DNA of 41,085 bases from Desulfosporosinus sp. UBA4726 (GTDB lineage Bacteria; Bacillota; Desulfitobacteriia; Desulfitobacteriales; Desulfitobacteriaceae). Of the stretch, positions 8,551 through 16,789 are shown piece by piece (within the stretch, counting starts at the first letter, position 1; every line of letters begins with the position of its first letter). The stretch is from NCBI GenBank assembly GCA_002404215.1, contig DHJG01000019.1:5403-46487 (forward strand), in the 5' to 3' direction. The position numbers were made by a program, and so were the translations under genes. Below the pieces are notes generated by a model, which saw only the letters and a list, made by a program, of their open reading frames with translations, was not told the origin of the DNA and made no database searches.

Positions 8551-9684
8551 TTAAGAAAAAACAGTTTTTAGAGCTGCGTATACCTCGTTACGGTCTCTAA
8601 TCGTCACCAAGCGAAGTTTGGGATCGTCAATCCGTTTTAACGTTGACATTAAGGTACTAGAGTAATGTGTTCTTAAAATTTCTCCATAGCCGACAACCCG
8701 ACTCACGTCAAGCAGGCTTTGCATTAGAGCCATTGCTCTGATATTATCTGAGCCGATATTGTCGCCATCCGTAAAATGAACAGGATAAATATTATAATGA
8801 GCTGCTGGGTATTTGTTCTCGATTAAATTCAAGGCATATTTATATACTGATGAACAACGTGTTCCTCCACTCTCTCCACGCGTAAAGAATTCCTCTTCCG
8901 TGACTTCTTTGGCTTCCGTATGATGGGCTAAAAAACGTATTTCCACATTTTCATATTTTAGACGCAGGAAACGGACCATCCAAAAGAAAAATGTCCGAGC
9001 AATATATTTTTCGAATTGCCCCATCGAGCCTGAGGTATCCATCATGGCCAAAATAACGGCATTGGATTCGAAGTTAGGTTGAGTCTCCCAAGTCTTAAAG
9101 CGCAAGTCTTCCGGAGTAATTCGCAACTTATCTTTACTCAGTTTTTGCGAAAAAGCCTGTCTCTTAATACTTTCAAGCAACGTGCGCTTCTTATCCACAT
9201 TCGCCATCAGACCCTTTTTACGAACATCGTTGAATGCAGGACGGTCATGTGCAATCAGCGGCCTTTTTTTATCATCTAAATTGGGTAACTTTAACTCCTC
9301 AAAGAGAATATTTGCCAAATCCTCATACGTTACTTCTGCTTCATAAATATCTTGGCCGGGTTCTTCACCTGCCCCGCTCTTTCCAGAGCCTTTGCCCTTG
9401 CTATTTTCGCGACCAATAATCTCGCCCGGCACCATCTTCTTAGTTCCTTGTCCGGTATGATTTTTCTTATTATAATCATACCGGAAGCGAAATTCTTCAA
9501 GAGAGCGCATGGGGATCTTTGTACTCTTCTTCCCATCTGTTAAGATAATACTTTCATCGACAATCAAATCACCAAGTTGTTGCTTAATGACTTCTTCAAC
9601 TTTCTGCCTATGCCTCTGTTGATCAAGATACCCCTTACGATGCAAACTCCAGTCATCACGACTCACAATATTGTCATCCGCCAT
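8551..9684 (-). CDS. yhbH: YhbH/YeaH family protein (DUF444, VWA-like)
   Basis: A 377-residue member of the DUF444 family. It has a basic N-terminus and a low-complexity Gly/Lys/Ser linker around residues 93-110. A von Willebrand A-like domain starts at about 208, with the metal-site motif DTSGS (D216, S218, S220). HFTDGDN and a GGT segment follow, as in other members. No enzymatic function is established; it accompanies the PrkA kinase in nearly all genomes that carry it. It starts 18 bases after prkA and is preceded by AAGGGGGAT, so co-translation with prkA is likely. Confidence 0.93.
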   Translation of the reverse strand: MADDNIVSRDDWSLHRKGYLDQQRHRQKVEEVIKQQLGDLIVDESIILTDGKKSTKIPMRSLEEFRFRYDYNKKNHTGQGTKKMVPGEIIGRENSKGKGSGKSGAGEEPGQDIYEAEVTYEDLANILFEELKLPNLDDKKRPLIAHDRPAFNDVRKKGLMANVDKKRTLLESIKRQAFSQKLSKDKLRITPEDLRFKTWETQPNFESNAVILAMMDTSGSMGQFEKYIARTFFFWMVRFLRLKYENVEIRFLAHHTEAKEVTEEEFFTRGESGGTRCSSVYKYALNLIENKYPAAHYNIYPVHFTDGDNIGSDNIRAMALMQSLLDVSRVVGYGEILRTHYSSTLMSTLKRIDDPKLRLVTIRDRNEVYAALKTVFS

Positions 9685-9702
9685 ACCTATCCCCCTTCCT
9701 CA

Positions 9703-11604
9703 CTAACGGTTAAGGAGGGCTCCGACATACTTAACGATCTCATTAGCACAAATCGGGCAATAGCCGTGCCCAGTTACGAGACGATCCATAACATTGTTGA
9801 TTCTTCTCAATTGTTCCTGATCTGGATGTTCGACAGAGGTTGTGATCTTCACGATATCCTTCAGATCAGCAAACAGTTTCTTTTCAATGGCCTCTTTCAA
9901 CCGTTCATGCGAAGCATAGCCAAAGGTTTTTCCTTTCCGTGCATACATGGAGATCCGAATTAGAATTTCCTCACGGAAGGTTTTTTTAGCATTCTCTGAG
10001 ACACCAATTTGCTCCTCAATACTACGCATTAGTTGCTCATCTGGCTCTATTTCTTCGCTTGTAATTGCGTCAAACAGCATTGTAGAATTACAAAAAGCTT
10101 CCACATTGTCAAGATAATTGTTCAATATCGATTTCGCAGATTCCTCGTATGCATAAACAAAGGCTTTTTGAACTTCTTTCTTAGCCATTTCATCATATTC
10201 ACGGCGAGCAACCGAGATTAGATTTAGAAGATTTTCTTTTTCTTCTTTCATAATGGAGGTATGCTGAGATAACCCGTCTTTTAAAGCCCTCAAAATATCC
10301 AGCGCATTTATGCAGGCATGCTCATCACGAATTAACGCTGTAGAAATGCGGTTGATGACGTAACGGGGATCCACGCCACCCATGCCTTCGCCTAGCTCTT
10401 CTCCTTCCAACATGAGATCTTTAAAGTCTTTTTGAGTAAATCCCTCTATATCTTCGCCATCATAGATCCGCATCTTCTTCACAAGATCCATCCCTTGCTT
10501 TTTTGATGGCTTTAAGCGAGAAAGCACACTGAAAACAGATGTAGCCCATAGACTATGAGGAGCAAGGTGCACATTTCGGATATCACTTTGACTAATCAAC
10601 TTTTCATAAATCTTAATTTCATCACTGACTCTGAGATTATACGGAATGTGCATCACAATAATTCTGGACTGCAGGGCTTCGTTCTTCTTGTTGGAAATAA
10701 ACGCCTGATATTCATTTTCATTGGTATGAGCAATAACAAGCTCATCAGCAGAAATCAAGGCAAAACGACCAGCTTTAAAATTCCCTTCCTGGGAAAGGCT
10801 TAGAAGATTCCAAAGGAACTTTTCATCTGATTTCAGCATTTCCTGAAATTCCATGAGACCTCTGTTAGCAATGTTCAATTCTCCATCAAAACGATAGGCA
10901 CGCGGATCCGACTCAGAACCATATTCTGTAATTGATGAGAAATCAATACTTCCCGTTAAATCCGCGATATCTTGCGACTTGGGATCTGAGGGAGTAAACG
11001 TTCCAACCCCTACCCGTTGCTCTTCCGAGAAAAGAATTCGTTTTACAGGAAAACGTTCTACTTCACCGCCGAATTCTTCATCTAAGCGCAATCGGCAAAC
11101 AGGACAAAGATTTCCTTCGATACGAATGCCGTACATTTCTTCAAACTGTTGACGCAACGACACCGGTAACAGATGAAGAGGGTCCTCATGCATTGGGCAC
11201 CCATCAATGGCATAAACAGCACCCTCGTCAGTTCTCGTATAGTCTTCAAGCCCACGCTTCAATAAACTAACGATGGTCGATTTGCCACCACTTACAGGTC
11301 CCATTAACAGTAAGATACGTTTGCGCACATCCAAACGCTTGGCGGCACTATGGAAATACTCTTCAATAAGACGTTCCAACGTTTTATCTAACCCAAAAAG
11401 TTCTTTATCGAAAAAGTTATATTTTTTCTTATCTCCACTTGATTCAATCCCAGCCGCTCTGATCATCGCATAGATTCGAGCATGGGCATGCAATGCCAAG
11501 TTAGGGTTTTTAATAACCATTGGCAAGTAGTCCGTTACTGTACCGCTCCATGCCAGAGCAGCCTCATTTTCGCGATAATCATGCAGCCATTGAATGACTT
11601 CCAT
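9703..11604 (-). CDS. prkA: PrkA-type serine protein kinase / AAA+ protein
   Basis: The 633-residue protein matches the usual PrkA/YeaG length. Its N-terminal AAA domain has Walker A GPVSGGKST at 102-110. The CPMHEDPLHLLP segment and a CPVCRLRLDEEFGG cysteine pair follow. ANRGLMEFQEMLK and the IAHTNENEYQAF sensor region are also present. The C-terminal part is the kinase-like region and ends with a CPIC pair. Bacillus and E. coli members respond to starvation and sporulation; ATPase/protease activity has also been proposed for PrkA. It is the first gene of the prkA-yhbH-spoVR cluster, with AGGGAGG before the ATG. Confidence 0.95.
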   Translation of the reverse strand: MEVIQWLHDYRENEAALAWSGTVTDYLPMVIKNPNLALHAHARIYAMIRAAGIESSGDKKKYNFFDKELFGLDKTLERLIEEYFHSAAKRLDVRKRILLLMGPVSGGKSTIVSLLKRGLEDYTRTDEGAVYAIDGCPMHEDPLHLLPVSLRQQFEEMYGIRIEGNLCPVCRLRLDEEFGGEVERFPVKRILFSEEQRVGVGTFTPSDPKSQDIADLTGSIDFSSITEYGSESDPRAYRFDGELNIANRGLMEFQEMLKSDEKFLWNLLSLSQEGNFKAGRFALISADELVIAHTNENEYQAFISNKKNEALQSRIIVMHIPYNLRVSDEIKIYEKLISQSDIRNVHLAPHSLWATSVFSVLSRLKPSKKQGMDLVKKMRIYDGEDIEGFTQKDFKDLMLEGEELGEGMGGVDPRYVINRISTALIRDEHACINALDILRALKDGLSQHTSIMKEEKENLLNLISVARREYDEMAKKEVQKAFVYAYEESAKSILNNYLDNVEAFCNSTMLFDAITSEEIEPDEQLMRSIEEQIGVSENAKKTFREEILIRISMYARKGKTFGYASHERLKEAIEKKLFADLKDIVKITTSVEHPDQEQLRRINNVMDRLVTGHGYCPICANEIVKYVGALLNR

Positions 11605-11710
11605 TATAGCCCTCCCTTCTCTAACCTCAGCAAGACCTGACGGTTTATACTATGTGTATGCCTTGCTCTAGAAGATGAGACATTAGCTCTATCTTTTTTT
11701 ATATTTTTTA

Positions 11711-11787
11711 AAAAACTTGCCTGGTGCCAAGCCGCCTTAGTTGCCTGATACCTCCCGAATTATGTACTTTAAAATTTATACTTTCTG
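11711..11787 (-). repeat. Dispersed intergenic repeat, copy 1
   Basis: Read on the minus strand, this stretch aligns end to end with 22891-22985 on the plus strand. Shared blocks are CAGAAAGTATAA, CATAATTCGGG, GGTAT, CAACTA, AGGCGG, CTTGGC, CCAG and CAAGTTTT. Copy 1 lacks a GC-rich insert of about 16 bases that copy 2 has. It lies between prkA and the terminator of the 69-residue gene, and no ORF covers it. Confidence 0.7.
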
Positions 11788-11796
11788 TATAGGTGC

Positions 11797-11828
11797 AAAA
11801 GAGGACACCCCAAGCTTGGGGTGTCCTC
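11797..11828 (-). terminator. Terminator after the 69-residue gene
   Basis: A perfect 11-bp inverted repeat (GAGGACACCCC with GGGGTGTCCTC, centre AAGCTT) at 11801-11828 is followed on the minus strand by TTTT. It lies 16 bases past the stop of the small gene. Confidence 0.85.
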
Positions 11829-11844
11829 TAATTACTAATCACAA

Positions 11845-12054
11845 TTAAATTATTTCCAACTCCCAGGGGTCGTAGTCAAATTCGCCGGGAAGAATATCTA
11901 AACGAACTACAATATAGTCTCCAACTTCATCGCGATCGAGACGAATAACTGTTCCGACGCACTGGTTATTCGTATTAATACGATCCCCGACATGAAACTG
12001 GCGTTGACGTCGAAGATAATTGCCCGTTTCTGATTTGCGATTTATCGCACCCAT
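11845..12054 (-). CDS. Small conserved-looking protein, possible SH3-like barrel
   Basis: A 69-residue protein of unknown function. The first 20 residues are basic. The rest alternates short strands and turns (VGDRI, GTVIRL, YIVVRLDI) and ends in DPWELEII, a pattern suggestive of a small beta-barrel of the KOW/SH3 kind. This is a guess from pattern alone. It is supported as a gene by AAGGAGGG upstream of the ATG and by its own strong terminator at 11797-11828. A perfect 8-bp inverted repeat (ATTTAGAA..TTCTAAAT, 12134-12151) lies about 80 bases upstream and could be an operator. Confidence 0.7.
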   Translation of the reverse strand: MGAINRKSETGNYLRRQRQFHVGDRINTNNQCVGTVIRLDRDEVGDYIVVRLDILPGEFDYDPWELEII

Positions 12055-12225
12055 TATGTGATAACCCTCCTTCTGAACGTTACTCTAACTTAAAATTTAT
12101 ATTAACATAGCTTAATAACAAAATCTAGAGTTAATTTAGAAAATTCTAAATATTTTCTTTTACTTTCATCTATCTCAATTATTCTATATATTCCTTATAC
12201 TAAACAAACGGCATAAAATTTGACA

Positions 12226-12258
12226 TAAAAAGGGTCTAGCAAAGCCAGACCCTTTTTA
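12226..12258 (-). terminator. Terminator after glnA
   Basis: A perfect 11-bp stem, AAAAAGGGTCT/AGACCCTTTTT, with a 9-base loop lies about 50 bases past the glnA stop. The A/T ends of the stem would let it work in both directions, but only glnA points into it closely. Confidence 0.9.
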
Positions 12259-12308
12259 TGTGTGTACGAATTGATCCTTTGAGTAAGACCCGAAGCCTCG
12301 TGCCCTAC

Positions 12309-13637
12309 TTAATACATGTGTAAATAGCGATCCAGTTCCCACTGTGTGACCGCGACTCGGAAACTATTCCATTCCTCGGTCTTCGCCTCCACAAAACGAT
12401 GATATATATGGTTACCCAGTGCCTCAATCATGACAGGTGCCTTACCTAGTTCATCTACTGCTTCTTTCAAACTTCCTGGTAAAGAGGCAATACCAAGTTT
12501 TTCGCGGTCATCCTTGGTCATTGCGTAAATGTTGAGATCCACCGCAGGTGGCGGAGTGAGTTTGTTCTTAATACCGTCCAGCCCTGCCTTAAGCTGGACA
12601 GCGAGAGCTAAGTACGGATTACATGAAGGATCCGGACTCCGCAGTTCAATACGAGTTGAAGAACCTCTTTTAGCTGGTATGCGAATCAATGGACTTCTAT
12701 TGCGTCCAGACCAGGCAATGTAACACGGAGCTTCATATCCTGGCACAAGTCGTTTATATGAATTGATCGTTGGATTCGTAATAGCTGTAAAAGAATGGGC
12801 ATGTTTGATAAGCCCGGCTATGTAGTTATAGGCGATTGCCGATAGCTCCATCGGATCACTAGGATCATAAAACGCGTTCTTTCCATCTCTAAATAAGGAT
12901 TGATTGCTGTGCATTCCAGATCCATTAATACCGAAAATAGGCTTAGGCATGAACGTAGCGTGTAACCCATGATGCTGGGCAATTGTGCGCACTACAAAAC
13001 GGAACGTTGCAATTTTATCAGCGATATCCAGCGCATCCGAGTATTTAAAATCAATCTCATGTTGTCCCGGTGCTACTTCGTGGTGAGAGGCTTCAATCTC
13101 AAAGCCCATTTGTTCTAGCGTTAACACCATATCGCGACGTGCATTCTCCCCGAGATCGACGGGTGTTAGGTCAAAATATCCGGCTTTATCGTGTGTAATA
13201 GTTGTAGGACGTCCTTCGGCATCCGTCTGGAAGAGAAAGAACTCCAATTCCGGCCCGACATTTAAAGTGTAGCCCATTTCAGAAGCTTCCGCTAACACTC
13301 TCTTCAACGCGCTTCGAGGGCATCCATGAAAGGAGGTTCCATCTGGGTTATAAACATCACAAATTAGCCGAGCCACTCCGCCTTGATTGGGACGCCAAGG
13401 GAAAATAACGAATGTATTCGGATCGGGACGCAAATACATATCTGATTCTTCGATACGTGCAAATCCTTCAATAGAAGAGCCGTCAAACATAAGCTCTCCA
13501 TCTAAGGCCTTTTCCAGCTGTTCAATAGTAATAGCAACATTCTTGAGAATTCCAAAGATATCCGTAAACTGTAGCCGGATGAACTTAACCCCTTTTTCAT
13601 GTGCTTCTGTCAAGACATCTTCTTTGGTCACCATCAT
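12309..13637 (-). CDS. glnA: Glutamine synthetase, type I (alpha group)
   Basis: Makes glutamine from glutamate, ammonia and ATP. The 442-residue length is that of the GSI-alpha group found in Gram-positive bacteria, which is controlled by feedback rather than adenylylation. Motifs include MFDGSSIEGF with the latch region, the catalytic PGQHEIDFKYSDAL, NGSGMHSNQSL, and NRSPLIRIP with the active-site arginine. Two adjacent ATG codons open the frame, with AAGGGAG upstream. A sigma-A-like promoter is seen at 13759-13787, and the roughly 115-base leader contains three hairpins, so control within the leader is possible. Confidence 0.97.
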   Translation of the reverse strand: MMVTKEDVLTEAHEKGVKFIRLQFTDIFGILKNVAITIEQLEKALDGELMFDGSSIEGFARIEESDMYLRPDPNTFVIFPWRPNQGGVARLICDVYNPDGTSFHGCPRSALKRVLAEASEMGYTLNVGPELEFFLFQTDAEGRPTTITHDKAGYFDLTPVDLGENARRDMVLTLEQMGFEIEASHHEVAPGQHEIDFKYSDALDIADKIATFRFVVRTIAQHHGLHATFMPKPIFGINGSGMHSNQSLFRDGKNAFYDPSDPMELSAIAYNYIAGLIKHAHSFTAITNPTINSYKRLVPGYEAPCYIAWSGRNRSPLIRIPAKRGSSTRIELRSPDPSCNPYLALAVQLKAGLDGIKNKLTPPPAVDLNIYAMTKDDREKLGIASLPGSLKEAVDELGKAPVMIEALGNHIYHRFVEAKTEEWNSFRVAVTQWELDRYLHMY

Positions 13638-13755
13638 TATATTATTCTCCCTTCATACTCTTTAAAAGCTAAAGAGGCCCATGTGTCACCCCTGATGGCT
13701 CAACATGGACATTTTTCTCCTAATCAAAGGGCACGATGTATCGTGCCCCACTAAA
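13638..13755 (-). promoter_or_regulatory. Hairpin-rich 5' leader of glnA
   Basis: Between the promoter and the glnA start, three inverted repeats follow one another on the minus strand. The first is a perfect 9-bp palindrome GGGCACGAT/ATCGTGCCC (13748-13729). The second is CCATGT/ACATGG enclosing 28 bases (13718-13679). The third is CTCTTT/AAAGAG with a short loop (13676-13658). The first could form a GC-rich stem with a six-base loop (AUACAU). That resembles, but does not match, the ANTAR target loop, which has G at position 4. No named riboswitch was recognised. Confidence 0.5.
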
Positions 13756-13758
13756 TAT

Positions 13759-13787
13759 AGTATATCCGTTGTGATTTTAATTTACAA
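13759..13787 (-). promoter_or_regulatory. Sigma-A-type promoter of glnA
   Basis: On the minus strand the -35 TTGTAA (13787-13782) and -10 TATACT (13764-13759) are separated by exactly 17 bases. It lies just past the end of the corrinoid adenosyltransferase gene, giving glnA its own transcript start near 13752. Confidence 0.65.
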
Positions 13788-13797
13788 TTCTCATTGG

Positions 13798-14334
13798 TTA
13801 ATACTCAATTCCTTGACGTGCCATAACTCCTTGTTCGAAAGGATGTTTCTTCTGAACCATCTCCGTCACTAAATCAGCCTTTTCAATCAAAGCTGGTGAA
13901 GCATTTCGACCGGTTAAAACCAGTTCAACATGGCTAGGCTTTTTGCTCAGGAGTTCAAGAACGTCATTTTCAGAAATGAGTCCAAACCAAAGCGCGTTTA
14001 TAATTTCATCAAGAATGACAATATCCCATTCTCCAGAAAGGACGACTTCCTGGGCCTTCAAAAAGCCCTTACGGGCCTCTTGGAGGTGATCTTCTTGAAG
14101 CTCACCTTTATGAACCCAACCTAGTCCGCCAAAGTGCTCGATTTGGCATTCCGGCATCAAACGTTTTAGTCCTCCCAGCTCTCCAGTATCATCCTTCCCT
14201 TTCATGAACTGAATAATATACACACGAAAGCCATGACCAACTGCACGTATTGCCAAGCCAAAGGCAGCGGTTGTTTTGCCCTTTCCATCTCCAGTATAAA
14301 TTTGTATCAATCCTTGTGATAGCTTTGACATCAT
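13798..14334 (-). CDS. cobO: Corrinoid (cob(I)alamin) adenosyltransferase, CobA/BtuR/CobO type
   Basis: Transfers the adenosyl group of ATP to cob(I)alamin or corrinoid precursors in cobalamin synthesis and salvage. The 178-residue P-loop protein has Walker A GDGKGKTTAAFG near residue 13, VIQFMKG-like IIQFMKGK, the DIVILDEI strand and LTGRNASP. All of these are family marks. The preferred start is the ATG at 14334, which overlaps the stop of the upstream gene in TAATG and is preceded by GGAAGG; an in-frame ATG lies six codons earlier. No other cobalamin genes are near, so this is a stand-alone copy tied to the unknown gene upstream. Confidence 0.93.
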   Translation of the reverse strand: MMSKLSQGLIQIYTGDGKGKTTAAFGLAIRAVGHGFRVYIIQFMKGKDDTGELGGLKRLMPECQIEHFGGLGWVHKGELQEDHLQEARKGFLKAQEVVLSGEWDIVILDEIINALWFGLISENDVLELLSKKPSHVELVLTGRNASPALIEKADLVTEMVQKKHPFEQGVMARQGIEY

Positions 14335-14873
14335 TACACCTTCCGTATCCATTCTTCAAGTTGAGGATGTATATAAACAACATTAGGGGACGTCAATATT
14401 TCCGGAAACCGTTCTAAAGTTTGTCGATTAAAGGAAATTGAAAAAAACAACTTGATTGAAGACTTCTCATCCGTCGCTCTTAACTCCACTTTATCAGGAT
14501 AAAGATAATAGGAATAATTTCCATCTCGCCATGAAATTTCTAATTCTCCTAGTTTTACGCAGATTATACCGAATTCAACAACTTTTACATATGTTACGGC
14601 GGTAAACGACTGTTTCAAGTACTCAGCTTCCAAAGCGACTTGGCCCACTTTAAATTGAGATTCTAAGAGTTGTTCCACAATAAGTCGGGCTGGGAAGGAA
14701 ATGTCTTCAAAGACCCTGCGTTCACTTCGTAACTCCTCTAGAATTCGTTCAAATCGTTGAACATGAATGGAACGAACCTTCTGAGCTTTCTTCAAGGCCA
14801 TTTCGAAGGTATAATACACGTCTTCCAAGCACTCTAGGAGTATTGCATCTTCCTCTCGCATGTTGATTGTCAC
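14334..14873 (-). CDS. Unknown protein translationally coupled to the corrinoid adenosyltransferase
   Basis: A protein of about 179 residues, not recognised. The N-terminal third is helical and charged (an AILLECLEDVYYTFEMALKK-like stretch). The C-terminal part looks like beta strands, with many aromatic residues (WRDGNYSYYLYPDK). There is no signal peptide or membrane segment. The start is uncertain: the GTG at 14873 has GAGGG eight bases upstream, the ATG at 14888 has no clear site, and the ATG at 14861 is another choice. Its TAA overlaps the ATG of the next gene, so the two are translated together, but this does not prove a cobalamin role. Confidence 0.75.
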   Translation of the reverse strand: MTINMREEDAILLECLEDVYYTFEMALKKAQKVRSIHVQRFERILEELRSERRVFEDISFPARLIVEQLLESQFKVGQVALEAEYLKQSFTAVTYVKVVEFGIICVKLGELEISWRDGNYSYYLYPDKVELRATDEKSSIKLFFSISFNRQTLERFPEILTSPNVVYIHPQLEEWIRKV

Positions 14874-14970
14874 ACCCCCATCCCTCATCTTATTAGAGAG
14901 ACTGTCTATAGTGTTATTCTAACTGAAATGTGTTGATTTAGAAAGCCTACTTTCAAAACAATTAGAAAAA

Positions 14971-16242
14971 TTACCCTTTCCACTTCTTTCTGCGTAGTCG
15001 CTTAGAAACTCTTTGAACGCTTATCTCGATCGAATCTGTCTCCACATCATTGTCCCGACACTTTGCGAGAGCCTTCCAGTAAAAACCTAAAGCATTCCGA
15101 AAATTGCGTATGTTTTCATAAAACTCTGCCAAGCGAACCAAAGCTTCTAGGGTAAACTTCTGATAAAGCTGGAATTCATCGTCTGATTCGACTCGATAGC
15201 TTAGTCGACCTTCCTTTCGTTCTTGTCTTTCTGCTAAAACGCCTAAGGCTTGATATATTTCACCTATGCGCAGTTCATCATGGAATGTTTCAAAGAGAAT
15301 CAAGGCTTTTAAAAAATATCGTTCTGCGTTAGCGAAATCCATAGAAAGTAAGTATAAGCCTGCTAAGCTTTGATAGCGTGAAGCAAGGTCTAAATCCTGA
15401 TGGGGATAAAACTGTATAGATAATTTTAGATAATATTTAGCTTCTTCTTGGTTTTCTAAGAGTTGCACGATCTTACTTAAGAAGTAACACTGTTCGCTGA
15501 AACCATCTCGATAATCCAATTTTAAACTGAGGGCAACTGCCCTTTGCTGACATTCAAAGGCCAAATGCATTTCATGTTGATCAAAGTAAAGTAATGCCAA
15601 ATACTGAAGTGTATTTGTTAGAGCAACTGCATCTGAGATTTGAATATAGGTTTGGCAAGCATGTCTTAAATTCTTTGCAGCTTCCGTTTTTTGACCTTGT
15701 CTAAAGTGCAACTCCCCTAAGAGGACATCCAACTCCGCTTCGCCTTTGAGAAACTCGTTTGAACGACAGAGTGCTTGTGCTTGTGTGTACGCTCTTTTAG
15801 CCCTGTTCCAGTCTTCGAGAGTAGCATAGACTTGACCAAGGTCTGCATAAAGCATGCCCAGCCTCAATGGTGGCGATGAGCTTGGATAGACGTATATAGC
15901 CTGCTCATATTGCCTACCCGCTTCCTGAAGCATCCCTTTTTTGACAGAAACGCTAGCCAAACCAGCCCAAGCCTCAGCCATCCCTTTAGCATTCCGAATT
16001 TCTTGACAAATACGCAACGCTTCTTTGAAATCTTGTTCTGCAAGTTCCAAATTATCCAAGCGCACTCTTACAGTCGCTAGCAGTCGTAAGGTAAATGCCA
16101 CGATTTCAGGAACGCTTAATTGATTTGCTTCTAATAAGCCCTGCGCGTAACATTTTTCCGCTTCAAGGTACTCTTCTTCTCCAAGACACTGTGTTCCCCG
16201 TTCCATAAAGTTCCGCCAAAGGGATAACTCCACTTCGTTCAT
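14971..16242 (-). CDS. TPR-repeat protein
   Basis: A 423-residue protein built almost wholly of tetratricopeptide repeats. At least eight helix pairs with the A-x3-Y/F-x2-A spacing can be seen (for example the runs around YAQGLLEA, FKEALRIC, YEQAIYVY and FLKALILF). It ends in a very basic RLRRKKWKG tail. There is no signal peptide or DNA-binding domain. It resembles the TPR part of Rap-type or scaffold proteins and probably mediates protein contacts, but no partner can be named. The start has GGAGGCGAT upstream. Confidence 0.85.
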   Translation of the reverse strand: MNEVELSLWRNFMERGTQCLGEEEYLEAEKCYAQGLLEANQLSVPEIVAFTLRLLATVRVRLDNLELAEQDFKEALRICQEIRNAKGMAEAWAGLASVSVKKGMLQEAGRQYEQAIYVYPSSSPPLRLGMLYADLGQVYATLEDWNRAKRAYTQAQALCRSNEFLKGEAELDVLLGELHFRQGQKTEAAKNLRHACQTYIQISDAVALTNTLQYLALLYFDQHEMHLAFECQQRAVALSLKLDYRDGFSEQCYFLSKIVQLLENQEEAKYYLKLSIQFYPHQDLDLASRYQSLAGLYLLSMDFANAERYFLKALILFETFHDELRIGEIYQALGVLAERQERKEGRLSYRVESDDEFQLYQKFTLEALVRLAEFYENIRNFRNALGFYWKALAKCRDNDVETDSIEISVQRVSKRLRRKKWKG

Positions 16243-16379
16243 ATTATCGCCTCCGTGTCTATCCCATCATATGCACGAGTCGATCTTTTGGCGCTCACAA
16301 TAACTTCAGGACGAACCTGCTTGTAACCTAGACATAAAAGTCGAAATATGATAATCTAATTTCATGAAAGGGGGGTGTT

Positions 16380-16643
16380 TTGACCTTGAATATTGATCGG
16401 CCAACTCAATCATCAAATTATTGGATGATTGCACTTAAACTTTTCATGTTAGTTCTAGGTCTATATCTCTCGGCCCTGGTCTTGGGTAAGGTATTTACGT
16501 GGGTATTTGCTATTGCCTTCTTCCTAGTACGTTTCATTGTATTTGTGGCTGTTTCTTTCATTGTCCTACATTTTTTCCTTAAATTATTATTTAAAATTGA
16601 TTTGATTGAGTCTGTTTTTGGTAAACGGTATTTTCGACGCTAG
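16380..16643 (+). CDS. Small membrane protein
   Basis: An 87-residue protein with two long hydrophobic segments (about residues 15-37 and 40-70), a polar N-terminus and a basic C-terminus ending KRYFRR. Function is unknown. The start is TTG, at 16380 or 16386, both after AAAGGGGGGTG; no ATG is available. A Rho-independent terminator follows at 16702-16731, so it forms a single-gene unit, divergent from the TPR gene. Confidence 0.75.
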   Translation: MTLNIDRPTQSSNYWMIALKLFMLVLGLYLSALVLGKVFTWVFAIAFFLVRFIVFVAVSFIVLHFFLKLLFKIDLIESVFGKRYFRR

Positions 16644-16701
16644 AGTTACTTCTTACCAAGATAAACCAATTAAATTAAGCTAACAACATACGATTTAAAA
16701 A

Positions 16702-16731
16702 TTAAACGCCTTTAAGGCGTTTTTTTGTTTT
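16702..16731 (+). terminator. Terminator after the small membrane protein gene
   Basis: An AAACGCC/GGCGTTT stem with a five-base loop is followed by a run of T, about 60 bases after the stop. Confidence 0.88.
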
Positions 16732-16789
16732 TAAACTTCTCATGATCTGACTAACAAATGAATACTTTTAGTTGAAGGAGGAGTGCCAA

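Noticed and set aside
9191..9199. Exact DnaA box TTATCCACA
   Set aside because: It lies inside the yhbH coding region, is single, and has no cluster of further boxes; not an origin.
9577..9963. 128-codon plus-strand open frame across the prkA/yhbH junction
   Set aside because: It is antisense to well-supported genes and lacks a ribosome site.
13729..13748. ANTAR-type two-hairpin target for the glnA leader
   Set aside because: The six-base loop lacks the expected G at position 4 and the second hairpin loop is too long; kept only as a general structured leader.
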